From Xanthomonas fragariae (GTDB lineage: Bacteria; Pseudomonadota; Gammaproteobacteria; Xanthomonadales; Xanthomonadaceae), in contig NZ_CP071955.1 in assembly GCF_017603965.1 (NCBI RefSeq), positions 2,418,001 through 2,482,000 of the forward strand: a stretch of DNA of 64,000 nucleotides. Direction: 5' to 3'. Below, in pieces: positions 9,023 through 18,128 of the stretch (positions are counted from its first letter, which is position 1; every line of letters starts with the position of its first letter). The notes under the pieces were generated by a model, which had not been told where the DNA came from, did not search any database, and saw only the letters and a list, made by a program, of their open reading frames with translations. The translations under genes were made by a program, and so were the position numbers.

Positions 9023-9795
9023 ACCGGTGCGGGAGGGTTCGGCGACAGCGTCAGCACATCCACGCCGTGTTCGGTCACTGCGACCATGTGCTCCCACTGC
9101 GCGGACAACTTGCGATCCTTGGTGACCACGGTCCAGCCGTCGGGCAGGGTCTTATGGTGACAGGTGCCTTCGTTGATCATCGGCTCGATGGTGAAGGTCA
9201 TGCCCGGCTTGAGCACCAGACCTTCGCCCGGACGGCCGTAATGCATCACCTGTGGCTCGTCGTGATAGACCTTGCCGATGCCGTGGCCGCAGTAGTCGCG
9301 CACCACGCTAAAGCGCTCGGCCTCGGCGAACCTCTGGATCGCGTGCCCTACATCGCCCAGCGTTGCGCCTGGCTCGACCGCACGGATGCCGCGCCACATC
9401 GCTTCATAGGTGGTGTCCACCAAGCGCTTGGCCATTACCGAGGGCGTGCCCACGTAATACATACGGCTAGTATCGCCATGCCAGCCGTCCTTGATGACAG
9501 TGACATCGATATTGACGATGTCGCCGTCTTTCAAGACCTTGGCTGCGCTCGGGATGCCGTGACAGATCACGTTATTGACCGAGGTACACACGCTCTTGGG
9601 AAAGCCGCGGTAGCCGACGTTGGCAGGAATGGCGCCCTGCACGTTGACGATGTGATCGTGGCAGATGCGGTCCAGCTCGGCCGTGGTCACGCCCACTTGA
9701 ACATGCGGGGCCACGATGTCGAGCACCTCGGCGGCCAGACGACCGGCGACGCGCATCAGTTCGATTTCTTCTTTGGTTTTCAGATTGACGCTCAT
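9019..9795 (-). CDS. map: Methionine aminopeptidase, type I
   Basis: 258 residues from ATG 9795 (MSVNLKTKEEIELMR); the 37 residues upstream in frame are non-family. M24 pita-bread fold removing initiator Met. Metal ligands are visible in DIVNIDVTVIKDGWHGDTSR (two Asp), the CGHGIG region (His), TFTIEPMIN (Glu) and QWEHMVAVTEHG (Glu). Its stop overlaps the glnD start by four bases. rpsB is not immediately adjacent: the pilus operon and the rpsB leader lie between them. Confidence 0.95.
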   Translation of the reverse strand: MSVNLKTKEEIELMRVAGRLAAEVLDIVAPHVQVGVTTAELDRICHDHIVNVQGAIPANVGYRGFPKSVCTSVNNVICHGIPSAAKVLKDGDIVNIDVTVIKDGWHGDTSRMYYVGTPSVMAKRLVDTTYEAMWRGIRAVEPGATLGDVGHAIQRFAEAERFSVVRDYCGHGIGKVYHDEPQVMHYGRPGEGLVLKPGMTFTIEPMINEGTCHHKTLPDGWTVVTKDRKLSAQWEHMVAVTEHGVDVLTLSPNPPAPV

Positions 9796-10115
9796 GGTCA
9801 GGATTATCGCCGATTCGGGCTGAATCTGAACGACCCACGTAGCCGCTTTTTTGCGTGACGGGCGATGACGGCGCAAGCAGACGGTGCAACAGGAAACCGG
9901 CGCCATCCCGTATTCATGCGTGACGCAGTGCGGGCAGCGTCAAGATCTCCATTAACGGGGTCATCCGAAAATTGTCGCAATTTTGAAAAAAGAACCAGCG
10001 TAAACAGCTACATAGCGTGTGAATTCGGCGTTATCTTCTGGCATGGCTGATGCATTCCAGAGAGGGCGACGAGCCGTCGCATCACCAATGACCAGACCGG
10101 TCTAAGGAAATGTCC
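9796..10115. other. Divergent intergenic region map / pilus operon
   Basis: About 320 bases between divergent transcription units. An AT-richer stretch lies at 9967-10040 with A and T runs (TTTTGAAAAAAG). A ten-base palindrome AGACCGGTCT sits at 10093-10102, just ahead of the AAGGAA ribosome site of the pilin gene. No gene is seen. Promoters for both sides must lie here, but none matches consensus well enough to place. Confidence 0.4.
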
Positions 10116-10640
10116 ATGCGTACTGCCCATCTCGTCCTGCTGTCCCTCAGCCTGTTCTCGACCATCAGTGTCGCGACCGCGGCAGATACCACCACCTTCA
10201 ACGTCAAGATCGCCGTCACTAAGGCCTGCACCATCACCGCTGCGTCCGCCACGGACGTCGACTTCGGTTCGGTGCTCTCGACCTCGACCGCCAACGCCGA
10301 CGCCAACGGTAGCGTGACCGCGCAGTGCACCGCGCTGACGCCCTACAACATCGCGCTTAGCGCAGGTAGCAATGCCAGCACCGCAAACGACGTCACCACC
10401 CGTCGCATGAAAAACGCAGACCCGCTAGTCACCACCAGCAACTTCATCGCCTACCAGCTCTACCAGGATCTGGCACGCAGCACGGTATGGGGCAGCACCA
10501 GCGGCACCAATACGCTGAGCCGCACCGCCACCGGCATCAACCAGGTCTTTCCGGTCTACGGTCGTGTGACCAACCCATCGGTCAACAATGCCGCAACCGG
10601 TAGCTATCAAGACACGATCACCGCCACAATCGTCTATTGA
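10116..10640 (+). CDS. Spore coat U domain pilin, major subunit candidate
   Basis: About 174 residues. I chose ATG 10116 because AAGGA lies seven bases upstream, whereas it abuts the alternative ATG at 10110. A signal peptide (to about ATAA, residue 23) is followed by one SCPU domain: an N-terminal donor-like strand TTFNVKIAVTKACTI, two Cys, and a C-terminal TITATIVY strand. Subunits of this type form archaic chaperone-usher pili such as Acinetobacter Csu. It is the first gene of a pilus operon; the next gene starts at its stop. Confidence 0.85.
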   Translation: MRTAHLVLLSLSLFSTISVATAADTTTFNVKIAVTKACTITAASATDVDFGSVLSTSTANADANGSVTAQCTALTPYNIALSAGSNASTANDVTTRRMKNADPLVTTSNFIAYQLYQDLARSTVWGSTSGTNTLSRTATGINQVFPVYGRVTNPSVNNAATGSYQDTITATIVY

Positions 10641-10648
10641 GCACGCGC

Positions 10649-11419
10649 ATGACCATGCACCACCGCCTGCCGCTATGGCTGCCCGCGTGGGCGGTTCCGG
10701 TTGGACTGACCTTGGCGCTGGCGCTGAGCAGCGGCTGGACACTTCCCTCGGCGCGTGCGGCCAGCCTGCAACTGGCACCGACCTCGCTGACCTTGCACGC
10801 AGAGCAGTCCGCCGACGGGCTGTGGCTGAGCAACAGCGGCGGCGTGCCGGTGCAGGTGCAGACTCGCGCCTATCGCTGGACCCAGCGCGATGGACGGGAC
10901 CAGCTCGCCCCCACACCGGAACTGCTGGTCAGCCCACCGATGCGCACCCTGGCCGCTGGCGAACGCCAGCTGATTCGCGTCATTCGCGCCGGACCTGCGC
11001 CAACCGGCCAGGAGGTCTGTTACCGCATCATCGTCGACGAACTTCCCAACGCCGATGCCGATCGCAAAGGCATGCAATTCGTGCTGCGCTACTCGGTGCC
11101 GATCTTCGTGCTGCCACCCGGCAAAGCCGATCCTGAGCCGACCTTGAACGCGCATGTGGTGGCCGGCAGCGACGGCAATGCGCAGATCCAGATCAGCAAC
11201 ACGGGCAGCGGGCATGCCCAGATCGCCGACCTGCAACATCGAGTCGATGGCACGGCCAAAACCGCATTGAACGGCCTGGTTGGCTATGTGCTGCCCGGTC
11301 AGACCATGCGCTGGTCATTGGGTGCACCGCTGGCGCAGTTCGGCCGCGGCACCATCATCGCAAGGATCAATGGTGAGGCGGACGAACGTACTTTGTTGGC
11401 AGTGCCCACAGCGCCGTGA
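10649..11419 (+). CDS. Fimbrial periplasmic chaperone (PapD-like), first copy
   Basis: About 256 residues from ATG 10649; a TTG at 10637 would overlap the pilin stop. A long hydrophobic signal ends near ARAAS. The Ig-like domain shows LQLAPTSLTLHAEQSADGLWLSN, the VQVQTRAYRWTQ edge strand, and the conserved GERQLIRVIR of domain 1. Domain 2 has NAQIQISNTGSGHAQI and GYVLPGQTMRW. It would carry SCPU subunits to the usher by donor-strand complementation. The usher reading frame begins inside its 3' end. Confidence 0.87.
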   Translation: MTMHHRLPLWLPAWAVPVGLTLALALSSGWTLPSARAASLQLAPTSLTLHAEQSADGLWLSNSGGVPVQVQTRAYRWTQRDGRDQLAPTPELLVSPPMRTLAAGERQLIRVIRAGPAPTGQEVCYRIIVDELPNADADRKGMQFVLRYSVPIFVLPPGKADPEPTLNAHVVAGSDGNAQIQISNTGSGHAQIADLQHRVDGTAKTALNGLVGYVLPGQTMRWSLGAPLAQFGRGTIIARINGEADERTLLAVPTAP

Positions 11420-13784
11420 TGCGGCCCGGCTGGCGATGACGCTGCTCGCGACTGCTACTTGCCTGGGGAGCGCTGCTGCCGGCGATCTGGCCGATGTGGC
11501 GCCACTTCCCGATCAGACCGTGCAAGACGACACGCCGCAGTCACAAACGCTGTATCTCGACGTCACCTTGAATCAGGCAGACCGCGGTCTGGCGCCGTTC
11601 GAACTGGTCGACGGGCATCTGCATGGATCGGTCGAAACGCTACGCAAACTCGGCTTCATCCTGGCCGATCGCGCTGCTGGCGAGCTGGTCGATCTGGAAC
11701 GTCTGCCCGATGTGGAAGTGCGTTACGACGCCGCGTTACAGCGGCTAGCGTTGCAAGTGCCGCTGGCGCAGCTGTCGCTATCCACCACGGTGTTGAAAAC
11801 CGAAGAAGTCGCCCCGCCCAGCGCCACCGCATCGCCCGGCATCCTGCTCAATTACGACTTTTATGCCACGCGCAACACAGGTACCAGCAGCGTGTCGTTA
11901 GCCACCGAATTGCGCGGCTTCGGTATCGGTCGCGGCATGGTCGACACCACCGCTGTATTCCTGGCTTACGACCGCCCGCAGGACGAGCGCTGGCGTAGCG
12001 AAGCGGTGCGCCTGGACAGCGCCTGGGAGATGGATTTCCCAGACAGCGCAACCAGCCTCACCGTGGGCGATTTCTATAGCGGCTTTGTCGACTGGAGCCG
12101 TTCGATCCGCTTGGGCGGCGTGCAGATCGGCCGCAATTACGCCTTACAGCCGTATCGGGTTTTGACGCCGACGCCGAGCTTCCTGGGCGAAGCGGCAGTG
12201 CCTTCCACGGTGGAGCTGTACGTCGATGGCCTGCGCCAGTACAGCGGCCAAGTGCCGGCCGGGCCGTTCCAGTTGGCCGCGCAACCAGGCATCAGTGGCA
12301 CCGGTCAAGCGCAGATCGTGGTGACCGATGCATTCGGCCGCGTGCGCCGGCTGGACTTTGCGTTCTACAGCACGCCGCAGTTGCTGGCGCGCGGCATTTC
12401 GGAATGGTCGGCCGGCATGGGCCATCTGCGCCGCGACTACGGGGTGCGCTCGTTTTCCTACGAATCGCGCGCGGTGGCCAGCGCCACCTTTCGCAAAGGC
12501 CTGCGCGAAGACGTCACCATCGAAGCGCATGCCGAGGCCGGCGGCGGCGTGGTCAATACCGGTGCGGGCGGGATCTGGTTGCTCGGCGTGGGCGGCGTTT
12601 TCAACCTCGCCTATGCACATAGCCGCATGGAAGATCTGCGCGGCGGTCAGTACGTGCTGGGCTATGCCTGGAACAACCGGCGTTTCAATTTCAACGTCGG
12701 CACTCAGCGCACCCACGGCGATTATCGCGACCTTGGCGCGCTGCAAGGCAGCCTGCCGGCACGCATCAGCGACCGCGCGGTGTTCGGCGTCAATGTCGAG
12801 CCGATCGGCTCGCTGGGGACCAGTTACGTGCGGCTGAGTTATCCGCAAGGCGACACCTCTCGCTACGCCAGCGTGTTCTGGTCGCGCGGTTTCGGGCGTA
12901 ACTGGGCCGCCAACCTGTCCGGCAATCAGAACCTGGACCTGCGCAGCGATCGCAGCCTGTATCTGTCGCTTTCGACCACATTTGGCGGGTCGCGCCAGGC
13001 AAGTGCATCGATGCAGCGCAACGGCAACCGCACCGGATTTGTGGCAGACATCAGCCAGCCGCTGCCGGGCGATGGCGACCTCGGCGGTATCGGTTGGCGG
13101 CTGCAGGGACGTGCAGCCGACGATGCCGGCGGCGGGCTGGCCGAACTTGGCTGGTTGAACCGTGTCGGCCGCTACAACATCGGCGCCGCCAACCAGGGCG
13201 GCACGAATTTCGGCTATGCCAGCGCAAGCGGTAGCCTGGTGTGGATGAACGGTCGCGGCTTTGCAGCGCGCGATATTCAGGATGCCTTTGCGGTGGTATC
13301 CACCGACGGTCAGGCCGGTATCCCGGTGCGGCTGGAAAACCGCTTGATCGGTGTCACCGACGCGCGCGGCACCCTGCTGGTCACGCCATTGCAATCGTGG
13401 CAACGCAACCAGCTGTCCATCGACACCTTGAACCTGCCGGCAGATCTGCGCGTGGATCGCGTCGATACCGCAGTGACGCCGCGTCAGCAATCCGGCGTGG
13501 CGGTGCGCTTCGGCATCACTCGAGTGCGCGCCGCGGTCATCGTGCTGCACGATGCGCAAGGCGCGCCCCTGCCGGTCGGCAGCATGGTGCAGCGCGAGGG
13601 CGATGTCGAACGCGTGGTGGTCGGCTACGACGGCGAAACCTATCTGGACAATCTGCAGATCGACAACCGCATCTTTGTCGAGTTGCCCGATGGCCGCTGC
13701 AGCGCGCAGTTCACCTATCCCGCCAACCCAAACGGCATTCCACGCATCGGACCACTGCAGTGCATTGCCGAGCCTTCGCCATGA
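11370..13784 (+). CDS. Outer membrane usher of the SCPU-type pilus
   Basis: About 804 residues from ATG 11370, overlapping the chaperone by 50 bases; ATG 11436 is the alternative but would lack a charged signal n-region. A signal peptide (to about GSAAAG) is followed by the N-terminal domain (QTLYLDVTLNQADRGLAPFELVDGHLHG). The beta-barrel has the middle plug strand region (STVELYVDGLRQYSGQVPAGPFQL), and C-terminal domains end at CIAEPSP. This is the FimD/PapC superfamily, shorter archaic type, forming the secretion and assembly pore in the outer membrane. Its stop overlaps the start of the next subunit gene (ATGA). Confidence 0.9.
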   Translation: MVRRTNVLCWQCPQRRDAARLAMTLLATATCLGSAAAGDLADVAPLPDQTVQDDTPQSQTLYLDVTLNQADRGLAPFELVDGHLHGSVETLRKLGFILADRAAGELVDLERLPDVEVRYDAALQRLALQVPLAQLSLSTTVLKTEEVAPPSATASPGILLNYDFYATRNTGTSSVSLATELRGFGIGRGMVDTTAVFLAYDRPQDERWRSEAVRLDSAWEMDFPDSATSLTVGDFYSGFVDWSRSIRLGGVQIGRNYALQPYRVLTPTPSFLGEAAVPSTVELYVDGLRQYSGQVPAGPFQLAAQPGISGTGQAQIVVTDAFGRVRRLDFAFYSTPQLLARGISEWSAGMGHLRRDYGVRSFSYESRAVASATFRKGLREDVTIEAHAEAGGGVVNTGAGGIWLLGVGGVFNLAYAHSRMEDLRGGQYVLGYAWNNRRFNFNVGTQRTHGDYRDLGALQGSLPARISDRAVFGVNVEPIGSLGTSYVRLSYPQGDTSRYASVFWSRGFGRNWAANLSGNQNLDLRSDRSLYLSLSTTFGGSRQASASMQRNGNRTGFVADISQPLPGDGDLGGIGWRLQGRAADDAGGGLAELGWLNRVGRYNIGAANQGGTNFGYASASGSLVWMNGRGFAARDIQDAFAVVSTDGQAGIPVRLENRLIGVTDARGTLLVTPLQSWQRNQLSIDTLNLPADLRVDRVDTAVTPRQQSGVAVRFGITRVRAAVIVLHDAQGAPLPVGSMVQREGDVERVVVGYDGETYLDNLQIDNRIFVELPDGRCSAQFTYPANPNGIPRIGPLQCIAEPSP

Positions 13785-14815
13785 ATGCGCACGCGCTCTG
13801 GCGCCTGTTGTTGAGCGTCACGATCGCCGCGTTGTGGCTGGTACCCAGCCAGCCCGCGCGGGCAGACACCAGCTGCAGCGTCACGCTTGGCACACCGTTG
13901 GCGTTCGGCAATGTAGCGGCCAATGGCACGACCGATGCGGTGGCAACGCTCAGCGTGTCTTGTTCGACCGTCGCGCTCAGTGTGCTGGGATACGCCCAAG
14001 TGAGCCTTTGCCTGGACCTTGGGCCAGGCAGCGCCAGCAACGGACTGTACGCTCCGCGCCGCATGCTCAACTCCACCAGCGACAGTCTGGATTTCCAGAT
14101 CTACAGCGAGGCGACACGCACTCAGATCTGGGGAACCACTGGATCGACAATGCCCTCGCCGCGCACGCTGACGCTTTCGTACGCAGTTCCGGTGATCACT
14201 GGCGGCTCCCAGACAGCCAGTGTCGCGCTATACGGCCGCATTCCAGCCAACCAAATCCTGTCGGTCGGCAACCACACCAGCAGTTTCGGCGGTGCCGACA
14301 CCGTGCTGCGCTACTCCTACAACGAGAGCATCATCGGCGCACCATCGCTACCGGCCAATTGCACGGCCGGCGGCAGCGGCGCCAAGACCGCCAGCAACGC
14401 GTTCCCGTTCACCGCCTCGGCCAATGTGCCGGCGCGCTGCAATACCTACGTCACCACCGATCTGGACTTCGGCAGCATTGCCGGCACCATCGCCACCGCA
14501 ATCGATCGCACCGCTACCATCAGCCTGGCCTGCACCAACCGCACCGCATGGAACATCGGCCTGGACGATGGCAGCAACGCCAACGGCAGCGCCAGACGAA
14601 TGCGCCACGCGACTAGTTCCAACTACATCACTTACGAGCTCTACAGCAACAGTGGCCGTAGCAGTCGCTGGGGGAATACGATCGGGGTCGACACCCTGGC
14701 CGGCACCGGCAACGGCGTTGCGCAGACGGTAACGGTCTATGGTCGCGCGCCGGCTTCCCAGCTGCCCATCGCGGGGGCCTACAACGACACGGTGACCGTA
14801 TTCATCACTTACTGA
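13781..14815 (+). CDS. Two-domain spore coat U protein, candidate tip adhesin
   Basis: 344 residues, ATG overlapping the usher stop. A signal peptide (to about ARAD) is followed by two SCPU domains. The first is divergent (about 30-185, TSCSVTLGTPLAFGNVAANG to the Cys-containing linker near 190). The second is canonical (about 205-344, RCNTYVTTDLDFGSIAG ... YNDTVTVFITY). In archaic pili the two-domain subunit after the usher is the tip adhesin (CsuE type); that role is inferred from architecture and position. Confidence 0.82.
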   Translation: MNAHALWRLLLSVTIAALWLVPSQPARADTSCSVTLGTPLAFGNVAANGTTDAVATLSVSCSTVALSVLGYAQVSLCLDLGPGSASNGLYAPRRMLNSTSDSLDFQIYSEATRTQIWGTTGSTMPSPRTLTLSYAVPVITGGSQTASVALYGRIPANQILSVGNHTSSFGGADTVLRYSYNESIIGAPSLPANCTAGGSGAKTASNAFPFTASANVPARCNTYVTTDLDFGSIAGTIATAIDRTATISLACTNRTAWNIGLDDGSNANGSARRMRHATSSNYITYELYSNSGRSSRWGNTIGVDTLAGTGNGVAQTVTVYGRAPASQLPIAGAYNDTVTVFITY

Positions 14816-14863
14816 CAGTTAATAAAGTTCGCTCCGGAGACGTCGCTATTTGCTACGACTCTA

Positions 14864-15190
14864 ATGCAATCGATTGCCTTTATGACACTGGTCACTTTTC
14901 TGAAACGCCTGACTCCGGTTGCCCTGGTCTGCACTACGTTCGTGGCCAGCGCGGCTGCCAGTCGCGGGCCGGAAAATTCCACTCTGCAAATCGGCTTGCG
15001 TCTGCTCAGCGCTTGCGAGTTGCGTACCTCGCCAGCGCGCGCCAGTTGCTCCACAGGCACGCCGATGACGATCGCCCAGCCGGCGGTTAGCAACGCCCTC
15101 TCCTTGGTCGCCGGCACCGGTCAAGACGCCAGCGCACTCTCCGGGCCTGCGCCCGCCGGCAGGGTGCGCTTTACCACGGTCGCGTTTTAA
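14864..15190 (+). CDS. Small secreted protein of the pilus operon, mini SCPU-like subunit candidate
   Basis: 108 residues (or 102 from ATG 14882). A signal peptide is followed by about 75 residues. The segment STLQIGLRLLSACEL resembles the donor-strand pattern of SCPU subunits (compare TTFNVKIAVTKACTI in the first gene), and the protein ends VRFTTVAF like the final pilin strand. It has three Cys after the signal. Much shorter than a full SCPU domain, so either a reduced subunit or a decayed one. It ends two bases before the second chaperone gene. Function not known. Confidence 0.55.
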   Translation: MQSIAFMTLVTFLKRLTPVALVCTTFVASAAASRGPENSTLQIGLRLLSACELRTSPARASCSTGTPMTIAQPAVSNALSLVAGTGQDASALSGPAPAGRVRFTTVAF

Positions 15191-15192
15191 GC

Positions 15193-15915
15193 ATGGCCGC
15201 GTCCCGTCTTGTTTGCGGTTGGCTGGCTTTGGTTCTGGCTCTGGCCGGCGCTGGCCCCGCTACCGCCGCCGAGATCGCCATTGCGCCAACCACCGCGTAT
15301 ATTCCTGCCGACAGCGACCAAGCGACCGTCTGGCTCCACAACCAGGCCGCGCTGCCATGGCGCGCCGAAGCCAAGCTCTATCGCTGGCGTCAGGACGGCG
15401 ATCGCGAACTGCTCGAACCGGCCACCGACGCTACCGTCAGCCCGACCAATTTCGAGATCCCGTCGCAAGGCCGGCAGTTGCTACGGTTAATCCGCCTCGG
15501 CCCCAGCCCGACGCATGCCGAAGACAACTACCGATTGGTCGTGACCCAGCACGCGACCGGCGAGGAGACCGAACTGCTGCGTTATTCCATACCGTTGTTT
15601 GCGCTGCCGAGCCAGCCGGGTGAGCGGCACCCGGCACTGCAGGCCACGCTCTCCAGGCAGGGCCAGGGCAGCGACCGCGTCCTGCGCGTCCACAACGCCG
15701 GGCTCAGCCACGCGCGCTTGGCTGGCTTGGCCTATATCGCTGCCGACGGCACCCGCAGCAGCATCCGCGACGACCTGGCCGGCTACGTACTGCCCGGCCA
15801 GACCCGGCAGTGGGCGCTGCCCGCCAACCTTCCTGCAGGCAACGGCCGGTTTGTGGCGCGCGTCAATAGCGATGTCGAAACTACACTCGCGTTGGAGCCG
15901 CAAGCCTCCGACTGA
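15193..15915 (+). CDS. Fimbrial periplasmic chaperone (PapD-like), second copy
   Basis: 240 residues. A signal peptide (to GPATAA) is followed by the PapD-like two-domain structure: EIAIAPTTAYIPADSDQATVWLHNQ, the RAEAKLYRWRQ strand, GRQLLRLIRLGPSP and GYVLPGQTRQWALP. It is clearly paralogous to the chaperone at 10649 but diverged. A second chaperone in the same operon suggests specialisation for different subunits, for example the small protein immediately upstream. It is the last gene of the operon. Confidence 0.87.
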   Translation: MAASRLVCGWLALVLALAGAGPATAAEIAIAPTTAYIPADSDQATVWLHNQAALPWRAEAKLYRWRQDGDRELLEPATDATVSPTNFEIPSQGRQLLRLIRLGPSPTHAEDNYRLVVTQHATGEETELLRYSIPLFALPSQPGERHPALQATLSRQGQGSDRVLRVHNAGLSHARLAGLAYIAADGTRSSIRDDLAGYVLPGQTRQWALPANLPAGNGRFVARVNSDVETTLALEPQASD

Positions 15916-15941
15916 TTCCTGCCGGGGCGAAATACCGCAGA

Positions 15942-15970
15942 TTGCACCGGCCTACCTTGACAGCTATACT
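15942..15970 (+). promoter_or_regulatory. Candidate rpsB promoter
   Basis: TTGCAC (15942-15947), a 17-base spacer and TATACT (15965-15970), within the gap before rpsB. The -10 matches five of six consensus bases and the -35 three of six. An overlapping TTGACA (15957-15962) has no good -10 at the right distance. Confidence 0.4.
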
Positions 15971-16206
15971 ATCCAAGTCGTTTTGCATGCCTCATACGCG
16001 TGCATAGCGTCGTTAACGTCGAACGTCATCGACGAATTCACACCTGCCGCCGCCATCCGTGCCGGGGTGCCCCGCATGGGGTTCGACACGGAGGCGACAG
16101 GGAAGCCCAACCCTGGAATTGTTCGCCTGCCCCCCTCGTAAGGGCCCGCCGTATGCGGATGCTCACTGGGACAAGCGCAGATTCCGATATATTAAGAGTT
16201 ACTTCA
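15971..16206 (+). promoter_or_regulatory. Long structured 5' leader of rpsB
   Basis: About 235 untranslated bases ahead of rpsB, with several GC-rich complementary blocks (for example GCCGGGGTGCCCCGC around 16060-16076). In enterobacteria the rpsB leader is bound by S2 for autogenous control of rpsB-tsf. A similar role here is inference from the position and length; no consensus structure was computed. Confidence 0.35.
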
Positions 16207-17025
16207 ATGCCCCAAGTCACTATGCGTCAGATGCTGGAAGCCGGCGTTCATTTCGGCCACCGAGCCCGTTACTGGCACCCCAAGATGGCGCCGTACATCT
16301 TCGGCGCGCGCGGCAATATCCACATCATCAACCTCGAGAAGACCGTTCCGCTCTTCAATGACGCGATGAACTACCTCTCCTCGATCGCGCAGAAGCGCGG
16401 CACCGTGCTGTTCCTGGGCACCAAGCGCAGCGCTCGCGAGTCCATCAAGGAAGAAGCCGAGCGTTGCGGCATGCCGTTCATGACCCAGCGCTGGTTGGGC
16501 GGCATGCTGACCAACTTCCGTACCGTCAAGCAATCGGTTGCCCGCCTGAAGGAACTCGAGTCGGCCGAGACCGATGGCACCTTCGACAAGCTGGTCAAGC
16601 ACGAAGTGCTGGGCCTGCGCCGCGAGCGCGAGAAGCTGGACGCCTCGCTCGGCGGCGTTAAGGACATGAACCGTCTGCCCGACGCGATCTTCGTGATCGA
16701 CATTGGCCATGAAGACATCGCCATCAAGGAAGCCAAAAAGCTCGGCATCCCGGTGATCGCTGTAGTCGACACCAACTACGATCCGACCCTGGTCGACTAT
16801 GCCATTCCGGGTAACGACGACGCCATCCGCGCCGTGCAGCTGTACGCACGCGCCGCTGCCGACGCGGTGCTGGAAGGCAAGGCTGCTGCGCCGAACTCGG
16901 CTTCGGTGCGCGAAGAAGAGTTCTCGGCTGAATCCGCCGACGAAGGCAAGGGCCGTCGCGCCCCGGCCAAGAAGGCCGAGAAGAAGTCAGACGCTTCGGC
17001 TGCCGCTGCCCCCACTGCCGAGTAA
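16207..17025 (+). CDS. rpsB: 30S ribosomal protein S2
   Basis: 272 residues. The start [18 protein letters not shown] is diagnostic, and the 16207 ATG is the only one that fits. The conserved body includes [21 protein letters not shown] and [11 protein letters not shown]. The C-terminal 40 residues are a Glu/Lys/Ala-rich tail longer than in E. coli (241 residues). First gene of the rpsB-tsf unit. Confidence 0.97.
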   Translation: MPQVTMRQMLEAGVHFGHRARYWHPKMAPYIFGARGNIHIINLEKTVPLFNDAMNYLSSIAQKRGTVLFLGTKRSARESIKEEAERCGMPFMTQRWLGGMLTNFRTVKQSVARLKELESAETDGTFDKLVKHEVLGLRREREKLDASLGGVKDMNRLPDAIFVIDIGHEDIAIKEAKKLGIPVIAVVDTNYDPTLVDYAIPGNDDAIRAVQLYARAAADAVLEGKAAAPNSASVREEEFSAESADEGKGRRAPAKKAEKKSDASAAAAPTAE

Positions 17026-17195
17026 ATCGGCATGCAATGCGGCCGCACCATGCTGGGCGGCCGCAGCCTCGACGGGTCCATCGCGGCCCTTGGTTGAGGC
17101 CACCGAAGACATCTACGGGGGCGGCCAGCATGTCTGCACCGTCTCCTACTGGCGGATCACTCCGCCGCACGCATTCGTTTATATGAGGTTATTCC

Positions 17196-18074
17196 ATGGA
17201 AATCACTGCTTCCCTGGTCAAGGAACTGCGCGAGCGCACCGGCGCCGGCATGATGGAGTGCAAGAAGGCACTCCTCGAAAACGCAGGCGACATCGACGCC
17301 GCTGCCGAATGGCTGCGCAAGTCGGGTCTGGCCAAGGCTGACAAGAAGGCCGACCGTGTGGCCGCCGAAGGTCGCATCGCCACCGCACAGATCGGCGGCA
17401 AGGCAGTGCTGGTCGAAGTCAACTCCGAGACCGACTTTGTTGCCAAGGACGAGAATTTCCTGGCCTTCACCGTGACCGTGGCCAGCGCTGCGCTGAACTC
17501 GGACGCAACCGATGCCGAAGCGCTGAAGAGCATCAAGCTGGACAGCGGCGAGACTATAGAAGAGCGCCGCGCTGCGGTCATCGCCAAGGTCGGCGAGAAC
17601 CTGCAGGTGCGTCGTTTGGTGCGTATCGACAGCGCCAACAACGTCGCTGCCTACGTGCACGGCGGCCGTATCGGTGTGCTGGTCGAACTGAAGGGTGGCG
17701 ACATCGAGCTGGCGCGCGGCATCGCCATGCACATCGCTGCGATGAATCCGCCGCACATCAAGGCCTCCGACGTTCCGGCCGAGTTCGTTGCCAAGGAAAA
17801 GGAAATCGAACTGGCCAAGATGTCCGAGAAGGACAAGTCCAAGCCGACCGAGATTCTGGAAAAGATCATCAGCGGCAAGATCAGCAAGATCGTCAACGAA
17901 GTGACGCTTTACGGTCAGCCGTATGTGCTCAACACCGACCAGACCGTCGGGCAGGCCGTCAAAGCGGCAGGTGCCGAGGTGGTCTTTTTCCAGCGCCTGG
18001 CCGTTGGCGAAGGCATCGAGAAGGTGGTGGAAGACTACGCCGCCGAAGTGATGAAGCAGGCCGGACTGGCCTGA
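17196..18074 (+). CDS. tsf: Translation elongation factor Ts
   Basis: 292 residues. The N-terminal UBA-like domain ([24 protein letters not shown]) and the TDFVAK nucleotide-exchange motif (about 80-85) identify EF-Ts, which recycles EF-Tu-GDP. It is followed 17 bases after the stop by a strong intrinsic terminator, closing the rpsB-tsf operon. The 170-base gap from rpsB contains no gene. Confidence 0.97.
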   Translation: MEITASLVKELRERTGAGMMECKKALLENAGDIDAAAEWLRKSGLAKADKKADRVAAEGRIATAQIGGKAVLVEVNSETDFVAKDENFLAFTVTVASAALNSDATDAEALKSIKLDSGETIEERRAAVIAKVGENLQVRRLVRIDSANNVAAYVHGGRIGVLVELKGGDIELARGIAMHIAAMNPPHIKASDVPAEFVAKEKEIELAKMSEKDKSKPTEILEKIISGKISKIVNEVTLYGQPYVLNTDQTVGQAVKAAGAEVVFFQRLAVGEGIEKVVEDYAAEVMKQAGLA

Positions 18075-18090
18075 TTTTTTCAGGCGATGA

Positions 18091-18122
18091 CGAAAAAAGC
18101 CGCGGCTCGCCGCGGCTTTTTT
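18091..18122 (+). terminator. Intrinsic terminator after tsf
   Basis: Seven-base GC stem GCCGCGG (18099-18105), CTCG loop, CCGCGGC (18110-18116), followed by six T and preceded by six A. Confidence 0.92.
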
Positions 18123-18128
18123 CGTTGT

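Noticed and set aside
12144..13559. A 471-codon frame antisense to the usher gene
   Set aside because: Shadow frame; the usher barrel and Cys features are on the plus strand.
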